Positions 58,847-64,000 of a stretch of DNA of 64,000 nucleotides are shown piece after piece. Position 1 is the first letter of the stretch. Every line of letters begins with the position of its first letter. The stretch spans positions 1,017,490-1,081,489 of the forward strand of contig CAWAUR010000013.1 in assembly GCA_963785255.1 (NCBI GenBank), in the 5' to 3' direction. This DNA comes from Bog-159 sp963785255 (GTDB lineage Bacteria > Acidobacteriota > Terriglobia > Bryobacterales > Bryobacteraceae). Both the position numbers and the translations under genes were made by a program. The notes below the pieces were generated by a model that did no database searches, was not told the origin of the DNA, and saw only the letters and a list, made by a program, of their open reading frames with translations.

Positions 58847-59764
58847 ATGGAACGAACGACACTAACAGCCTTCATTCTGATATCCTTAGCTGCCGCGCTA
58901 CCGGGACAGACCCCCTCCCTAAGCAAGGAATACGTGCGCCTGGGCGGACGCATCATCGCCATCGAGAACCAGATCGCCCCGTTCGCCGCTACCCCCGCCG
59001 ACGTCTCCGCGGGCAGCGGCAGCGGCGTCACCATCTCCTGCTGCATCGTCGCGGCCGCCGATTTCAACAACGACGGTGTCCCCGACCTGGTCTGGCAAAG
59101 CCCGTCCACGGGCGCGGCGCAGATCTGGTACATGGGCGGCACGGGCGGCGCCACCATCACCGGCTCGGCCAGCGTCTCCACCGGCAACTCCTGGCACATC
59201 GTGGGCGCGGCCGATTTCAACGCGGACGGCCATCCCGATCTGGTCTGGCAGAATACATCGAACGGGGCCGCGCAGATCTGGTACATGGGCGGGTCCAACG
59301 GCGCGACCTTCGAGGGTGCCGCCAACGTAGCCACCAGCAACTCCTGGCGCATCCAGACGGCCGTCAAATACGCCACCAGCGGCAGCAACGCGTATCTTGT
59401 CTGGGAAGATCCGGTGGCCGGCGGGGTGCAGTTCTGGTATGAAAGCACCAGCGAGACCGACCCCGTGCTCGTCAGCGCGGTCACGGTGTCGGGAAGCACG
59501 TCGTGGCGCGTGGCGGCGGGCGCGGATTTCAATCAGGACGGCATCCCAGACGTGGTGTGGCAGTACCCCGGCTCGGGCGCGGTGGAGATTTGGCTGATGA
59601 GCGGGTCGCAAGGGGCGACCTATGGAAGCACGGCGCAGGTGACGGAAAGCAATTCGTGGAAGCTGGCGGCTGCGGCGGATTTCAACGGCGATGGGGTCGC
59701 GGACTTGTTGTGGGAGAATACTTCTAACGGAGCGATGCAGATCTGGTACATGCCGGCGCAATAA
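58847..59764 (+). CDS. FG-GAP/VCBS-repeat secreted protein, copy 1
   Basis: 305 residues. CGGAGGAACA precedes the ATG; a signal peptide follows (ILISLAAALPGQ), then a short helix (LSKEYVRLGGRIIAIENQIAPF) and about five repeats of the type AADFNNDGVPDLVWQ...GAAQIWYMGG, an FG-GAP-like beta-propeller with DxDxDG calcium loops. Nearly identical to copy 2 at 62670. Its stop is followed directly by an RHS core fragment. Confidence 0.88.
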   Translation: MERTTLTAFILISLAAALPGQTPSLSKEYVRLGGRIIAIENQIAPFAATPADVSAGSGSGVTISCCIVAAADFNNDGVPDLVWQSPSTGAAQIWYMGGTGGATITGSASVSTGNSWHIVGAADFNADGHPDLVWQNTSNGAAQIWYMGGSNGATFEGAANVATSNSWRIQTAVKYATSGSNAYLVWEDPVAGGVQFWYESTSETDPVLVSAVTVSGSTSWRVAAGADFNQDGIPDVVWQYPGSGAVEIWLMSGSQGATYGSTAQVTESNSWKLAAAADFNGDGVADLLWENTSNGAMQIWYMPAQ

Positions 59765-59774
59765 AGCCGAGTCC

Positions 59775-62033
59775 CTGGGGCGCATCACCAGCGTGACGGA
59801 GGCGAACACCACGACCACCAGCTACGCCTACGACACCTTGAACGATCTGACGCTGGTCTGCCAGGGCGCGGCGTTGATCAGCGGCCTCTGCCCTTCCGGC
59901 ACCCAGTCGCGTACGTTTGTCTACGATTCGCTGGCGCGCCTCAAAAGCGCCACCAATCCGGAAAGCGGCACGACATCGTACACCTACGACTATAACGGCA
60001 ACCTCACTAACAAGTCCGACGCCAACGGCAACGCCACGACGCTGGCATACGACGCGCTGAACCGCATCACGTCCAAGGTCTACACCTACTCCGCCAACTA
60101 CTCCACTCCCACCGTCCACTACTGTTACGATGGCGTTACGCAATCGTATTGCAATAACCCGCCCACCGGCGCCGCCAACTATCTGGTGGGCCGTCTCACG
60201 CAAGTGATTTCCTCCGCCTCCACCACGAACTACAGCAAGTACAGCACGCTGGGCGACATTCTGAGCAGCAGCCAGATCACGGGTGTCGGCAGCTATTCGT
60301 TCGGCTACACTTACAACCTGGCCAACGCCATGAAGACCATGACGCAGCCTTCCGGCCGCACGTTCACCTGGACCTACGACACCGCCAATCGCGCGACCAA
60401 TCTGGCGGGAGCGCCGTCCGGCGGCGGGACCACCAACTACGCGTCGTCCATAACCTACGCGTCACAGGGTCCGATCAGCCAGTTTACGCTGGGCAACGGA
60501 TTAGTGGAGAACCGCAGTTACGATCCCTACCGGCAGCAGCCCATCGGCGTGACGCTGGGCACGACCTCCGATTCCACGAGCGTGTTGAACCTGGGTTTCT
60601 CCTACTGCAGCACGCCTCCGCCGGCCTCGTGCACCAACAATAACGGCAACTTGCAGAGCCAGTCCATCGGGACCCTGAGCGCCACGCAGACGTACACGTA
60701 CGACGGTTACAACCGCCTGAATGTGGCGACGGAGAAGTCCGGGTCGAGCACGATTTGGTCGGAGACATTCAATTATGACATTTACGGCAATCGCTGGGTA
60801 TCGCCCAATCCCCCTGGGCTTTCCCTCTCGGCGCTCACGGTGACGTCCAACGTTTATAGCGCAGCCACGAACCGGCTGCCCTCCGGCAACTTCCTCTACG
60901 ATAGCAATGGCAACGAGACATACATCAGCCCCTTCACGATGACGTACGACGTGGAGAATCGGCAGACGGGATTCACCAGCGTAAGTAACGGCACGGCGAC
61001 TTACACGTATGACGGAGATGGGCATCGAGTTACCAAGACAACCGGCGGCGTGACCACAACCTACGTCTACGACGCGAAGGGCGACTTGGCGGCCGAATAC
61101 TCGACGCAGCCGCCGCCCCCGCCCTGCCTGACCTGCTATGTCACCACGGATCACCTGGGCAGCACGAGGGCAGTTACCGACGAGAACGCGTCCGTAACCG
61201 CGCGTCACGATTTCCTGCCATTCGGGGAGGAACTGACGACGAGTAATCGGACGGCGGCGTTGGGCTACGGCGCGTACGACAACGTGATGCACAAGTACAC
61301 GGGCCAGATGCGGGATTTGGAAGGTCCTGGCCTGGACTTCTTTGAGGCCCGGTATTTTCACGACGCGCAGGGTAGGTTCGTCAGCCCGGACTGGTCCGCC
61401 GTAGCGCAACCGTTGCCCCATGTTGACCTGAAGGATCCGCAGACCCTTAACCCCTACGTCTACGTTCGTAATAGCCCGGCCGCCAAACGCGATCCGGACG
61501 GGCACAGTTGCGCAAGCGATGGCTGTGACGACGTAAGGGTGCAGGCCAGCGTAGAGCAGCGGCCCAGGATAGTCCAGAATGAGAAAATAAGGGACGAGAA
61601 CGGTACAGTTGTTGCAAAGGTTACGGGAGTGGAGGGAAAGCTGGTGGACACCGTGACCGTTAACGGCCAGCCTGCGCGGGGCGTCCGCGTGACAGAGGCA
61701 AACCAATCCGTCGACGCGAAAAATGGGCAGGTGCAAAAGAGTCGGACGGTCGAAGGAACCGGCAGTACAAACGCGGACGGCCAGATCGCGGACGTAATCG
61801 GCATCTACCATCCGACGGACGGCACGAAGGCCGACAATGCCGTGTTAAAACTCGACTTCACGCAGAACACTTGGACCAGCACAGACACGCAAACTCTGAC
61901 GCTGACGCTCGCCGGCGGCCAAACCTGCACTGCGACTAGCGACAGGACACTCACGAACGCGGGGCCGGATGGTCCCAGCAGCAGGTACACGCTAAGCACT
62001 ACCCAGCCGGTGGTCACGCCCCCCAAACAGTGA
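59775..62033 (+). CDS. Orphan RHS fragment with C-terminal tip 2
   Basis: No start codon of its own is convincing; the open frame begins at 59691 inside the FG-GAP gene. Homology to the main RHS begins at SLGRITSVTEANTTTTSYAYDT, matching the main copy from ~56006, and runs without a frameshift to DFFEARYFHDAQGRFVSPDW (~61385). After that the tip differs entirely from tip 1: ~215 residues rich in T, V, D and Q with no motif I recognise. An exported protein gene overlaps its stop. Such a unit could donate its tip to the main RHS by recombination in the shared core. Confidence 0.8.
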   Translation: MGRITSVTEANTTTTSYAYDTLNDLTLVCQGAALISGLCPSGTQSRTFVYDSLARLKSATNPESGTTSYTYDYNGNLTNKSDANGNATTLAYDALNRITSKVYTYSANYSTPTVHYCYDGVTQSYCNNPPTGAANYLVGRLTQVISSASTTNYSKYSTLGDILSSSQITGVGSYSFGYTYNLANAMKTMTQPSGRTFTWTYDTANRATNLAGAPSGGGTTNYASSITYASQGPISQFTLGNGLVENRSYDPYRQQPIGVTLGTTSDSTSVLNLGFSYCSTPPPASCTNNNGNLQSQSIGTLSATQTYTYDGYNRLNVATEKSGSSTIWSETFNYDIYGNRWVSPNPPGLSLSALTVTSNVYSAATNRLPSGNFLYDSNGNETYISPFTMTYDVENRQTGFTSVSNGTATYTYDGDGHRVTKTTGGVTTTYVYDAKGDLAAEYSTQPPPPPCLTCYVTTDHLGSTRAVTDENASVTARHDFLPFGEELTTSNRTAALGYGAYDNVMHKYTGQMRDLEGPGLDFFEARYFHDAQGRFVSPDWSAVAQPLPHVDLKDPQTLNPYVYVRNSPAAKRDPDGHSCASDGCDDVRVQASVEQRPRIVQNEKIRDENGTVVAKVTGVEGKLVDTVTVNGQPARGVRVTEANQSVDAKNGQVQKSRTVEGTGSTNADGQIADVIGIYHPTDGTKADNAVLKLDFTQNTWTSTDTQTLTLTLAGGQTCTATSDRTLTNAGPDGPSSRYTLSTTQPVVTPPKQ

Positions 62034-62074
62034 GCCCAAGGCTGGCCGGTAAGCAGTTTTCAGTGAGGAATCGA

Positions 62075-62533
62075 ATGTCAAAGACCATTTACTTGGCACT
62101 GTCAATGCTCGCGCTGCTTTCGGCCGGCACAACGCGCGACAAATTTGCAGCATACAGGGCGGTCGACGCCTACGAGGTCCGACCAGGCATTTTGATGCTG
62201 CCGAAGTATTCCGGGGACGGGCAAGTCTGCGAGATCGGGCTTCAGAGGCTCCACTATACGCCCGGGCGAATCAGGCTAGACTCGGGCCTGTCCCGCGAGG
62301 AGATTGATCGCATCTTCCAGGAAATCGTGCCGGCCAGCGAAAGAGGAGCGGCCCTGAGCGGTACCGGCGGAGAGCTGATAACACGAACTGGCGACAGCAT
62401 TACCATGAGCACGAACTTCGAAAACGTCTCGATTGATATTATCGGCGAAGTGTCTCGGGCACCAGGCCACGGGGGGTATGTTGTACGCAACGTAGTCGCA
62501 ACCCTACGCTGGCTAAACAGGCAATGCCGATGA
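62075..62533 (+). CDS. Small exported protein after RHS tip 2 (immunity candidate)
   Basis: 152 residues from ATG 62075 (GTGAGGAATCG upstream serves as ribosome-binding site). Signal peptide (TIYLALSMLALLSAG). No family recognised; the region CEIGLQRLHYTPGRIRLDSGLSREEIDRIFQEIVP is mixed alpha/beta and two cysteines are present. The frame extends back to 62030 but the signal peptide fixes the start. Position suggests cognate immunity for tip 2. Confidence 0.7.
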   Translation: MSKTIYLALSMLALLSAGTTRDKFAAYRAVDAYEVRPGILMLPKYSGDGQVCEIGLQRLHYTPGRIRLDSGLSREEIDRIFQEIVPASERGAALSGTGGELITRTGDSITMSTNFENVSIDIIGEVSRAPGHGGYVVRNVVATLRWLNRQCR

Positions 62534-62669
62534 CTCCGCGCAATCGCCGCGGGGCCGGGGCACGCCATCCGCGTCTTCGCCGTCCCCAACCTCCGTTCGG
62601 GTACCAAGGCCGGCCAGAACCTGACGGGCGCGCCGACGGTCGCAAAACTATTCGAAGGAGCCCACAACC

Positions 62670-63584
62670 ATGAGGCCAGCACCCTCGATGATCCTCTTCC
62701 TGTCCCTAGCCGCCGCGCTACCCGGACAGACCCCCTCCCTCGCCAAGGAATACGTCCGCCTGGGCGGACGCATCGTCGCCATCGAGAACCAGATCGCCCC
62801 GTTCGCCGCTACCCCCGCCGACGTCTCCGCGGGCAGCGGCAGCGGCGTCACCATCTCCTGCTGCATCGTCGCGGCCGCCGATTTCAACAACGACGGTGTC
62901 CCCGACCTGGTCTGGCAAAGCCCGTCCACGGGCGCGGCGCAGATCTGGTACATGGGCGGCACCGGCGGCGCCACCATCACCGGCTCGGCCAGCGTCTCCA
63001 CCGGCAACTCCTGGCACATCGTGGGCGCGGCCGATTTCAACGCGGACGGCCATCCCGACCTGGTCTGGCAGAATACGTCGAACGGCGCGGCGCAGATCTG
63101 GTACATGGGCGGGTCCAACGGCGCGACCTTCGAGAGCGCCGCCAACGTAGCCACCAGCAACTCCTGGCGCATCCAGACGGCCGTCAAATACGCCACCAGC
63201 GGCAGCAACGCGTATCTTGTCTGGGAAGATCCCGTGGCCGGCGCGGTGCAGTTCTGGTATGAGAGCACCAGTGAGACGGACCCCGTGCTGCTGAGCGCGG
63301 TCACGGTGTCGGGCAGCACGTCGTGGCGCGTGGCGGCGGGCGCGGATTTCAATAAGGACGGCATCCCAGACGTGGTGTGGCAGTACCCCGGCTCGGGCGC
63401 GGCGGAGATCTGGCTGATGAGCGGGTCGCAAGGCGCGACCTATGGAAGCACGGCGCAGGTGACGGAAAGCAATTCGTGGAAGCTAGCGGCTGCGGCGGAT
63501 TTCAACGGCGATGGGGTCGCGGACTTGTTGTGGGAGAATACTTCTAACGGAGCGATGCAGATCTGGTACATGCCGGCGCAATAA
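62670..63584 (+). CDS. FG-GAP/VCBS-repeat secreted protein, copy 2
   Basis: 304 residues. Identical to copy 1 from about residue 14 except for scattered substitutions; the first residues (MRPAPSMILFLSLAAALPGQ) differ. GAAGGAGCCC supplies the ribosome-binding site. Period relative to copy 1 is 3820 bp. Directly followed by another RHS fragment. Confidence 0.88.
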   Translation: MRPAPSMILFLSLAAALPGQTPSLAKEYVRLGGRIVAIENQIAPFAATPADVSAGSGSGVTISCCIVAAADFNNDGVPDLVWQSPSTGAAQIWYMGGTGGATITGSASVSTGNSWHIVGAADFNADGHPDLVWQNTSNGAAQIWYMGGSNGATFESAANVATSNSWRIQTAVKYATSGSNAYLVWEDPVAGAVQFWYESTSETDPVLLSAVTVSGSTSWRVAAGADFNKDGIPDVVWQYPGSGAAEIWLMSGSQGATYGSTAQVTESNSWKLAAAADFNGDGVADLLWENTSNGAMQIWYMPAQ

Positions 63585-63594
63585 AGCCGAGTCC

Positions 63595-64000
63595 CTGGGG
63601 CGCATCACCAGCGTGACGGAGGCGAACACCACGACCACCAGCTACGCCTACGACACCTTGAACGATCTGACGCTGGTCTGCCAGGGCGCGGCGTTGATCA
63701 GCGGCCTCTGCCCTTCCGGCACCCAGTCGCGTACGTTTGTCTACGATTCGCTGGCGCGCCTCAAAAGCGCCACCAATCCGGAAAGCGGCACGACATCGTA
63801 CACCTACGACTATAACGGCAACCTCACTAACAAGTCCGACGCCAACGGCAACGCCACGACGCTGGCATACGACGCGCTGAACCGCATCACGTCCAAGGTC
63901 TACACCTACTCCGCCAACTACTCCACTCCCACCGTCCACTACTGTTACGATGGCGTTACGCAATCGTATTGCAATAACCCGCCCACCGGCGCCGCCAACT
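63595..64000 (+). CDS. Orphan RHS fragment 3, cut by window end
   Basis: Appears identical to 59775-60180 at an offset of 3820 bp. It starts right after the FG-GAP copy 2 stop and runs off the end of the window; its tip is not visible. Confidence 0.75.
   Translation, partial: MGRITSVTEANTTTTSYAYDTLNDLTLVCQGAALISGLCPSGTQSRTFVYDSLARLKSATNPESGTTSYTYDYNGNLTNKSDANGNATTLAYDALNRITSKVYTYSANYSTPTVHYCYDGVTQSYCNNPPTGAAN

Noticed and set aside
60501..61811. 436-codon open frame on minus
   Set aside because: Antisense to the orphan RHS fragment; same cause.
1..64000. tRNA or rRNA genes
   Set aside because: None noticed by eye on either strand; a covariance search would be needed to exclude them.

Overview
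The window is high-GC DNA from a Gram-negative-type soil bacterium, most likely an acidobacterium of the Bryobacterales/Solibacter type. This is inference from gene content: a macB-like ADOP permease, GloVer-repeat and FG-GAP secreted proteins, DUF2911 and DUF4919 proteins, four-subunit korDABC, and several families of interspersed palindromic repeats, one of which reads DGRGSV/SRDRQGA when translated. No rRNA or tRNA gene was seen.

Layout. 1-7.1 kb: small secreted proteins, a C45/phospholipase-B-like hydrolase, and the selD-pyrF-yfcE run. selD begins upstream of the obvious open frame and reads through an in-frame UGA (Sec13) followed by a bSECIS-like hairpin. 7.1-9.2 kb: a frameshifted nucleotidyltransferase and a complete IS4-family element (7512-9162, 11-bp target duplication) that carries a KTSC-domain passenger gene and landed inside a palindromic repeat. 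9.2-12.5 kb: a compact MBOAT / carrier protein / AMP-ligase operon resembling Dlt. 12.6-35 kb: mostly chromosomal housekeeping (response-regulator-like protein, LysR plus thioredoxin-like protein, thrC, a zinc MDR dehydrogenase, amidohydrolase, dxr-rseP, M28 peptidase with a DsbA-like protein, larC-metG-tatD-polyprenyl synthase). 35-38 kb: decayed toxin-antitoxin genes lying beside a 3' duplicate of the polyprenyl synthase gene. 38-41.6 kb: korDABC operon.

42.2-46.3 kb is a three-gene cassette: an unrecognised protein followed by two different PD-(D/E)xK-like nucleases. It sits beside a toxin-antitoxin island (46.4-49.6 kb, with hicBA, an intact vapBC and two related decayed vapBC copies). 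It is the best candidate for an undescribed defence system here. 49.7-53 kb: ADOP permease and a secreted protein.

53.3-64 kb is an RHS polymorphic-toxin locus that truncated a DUF4440-like gene. A long RHS gene (with a 1-nt frameshift near 57275) is followed by a small exported protein, then by a repeating block of about 3.8 kb: an FG-GAP-repeat secreted protein, a start-less RHS core fragment with a different C-terminal tip, and a small exported protein. A second block begins and runs off the window end. This looks like an array of alternative RHS tips with an FG-GAP gene built into each unit.

Several genes start 6-8 nt after a TATAAT-like hexamer with no Shine-Dalgarno, suggesting leaderless transcripts. 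The C45 gene and selD appear to share one overlapping divergent -10 sequence.
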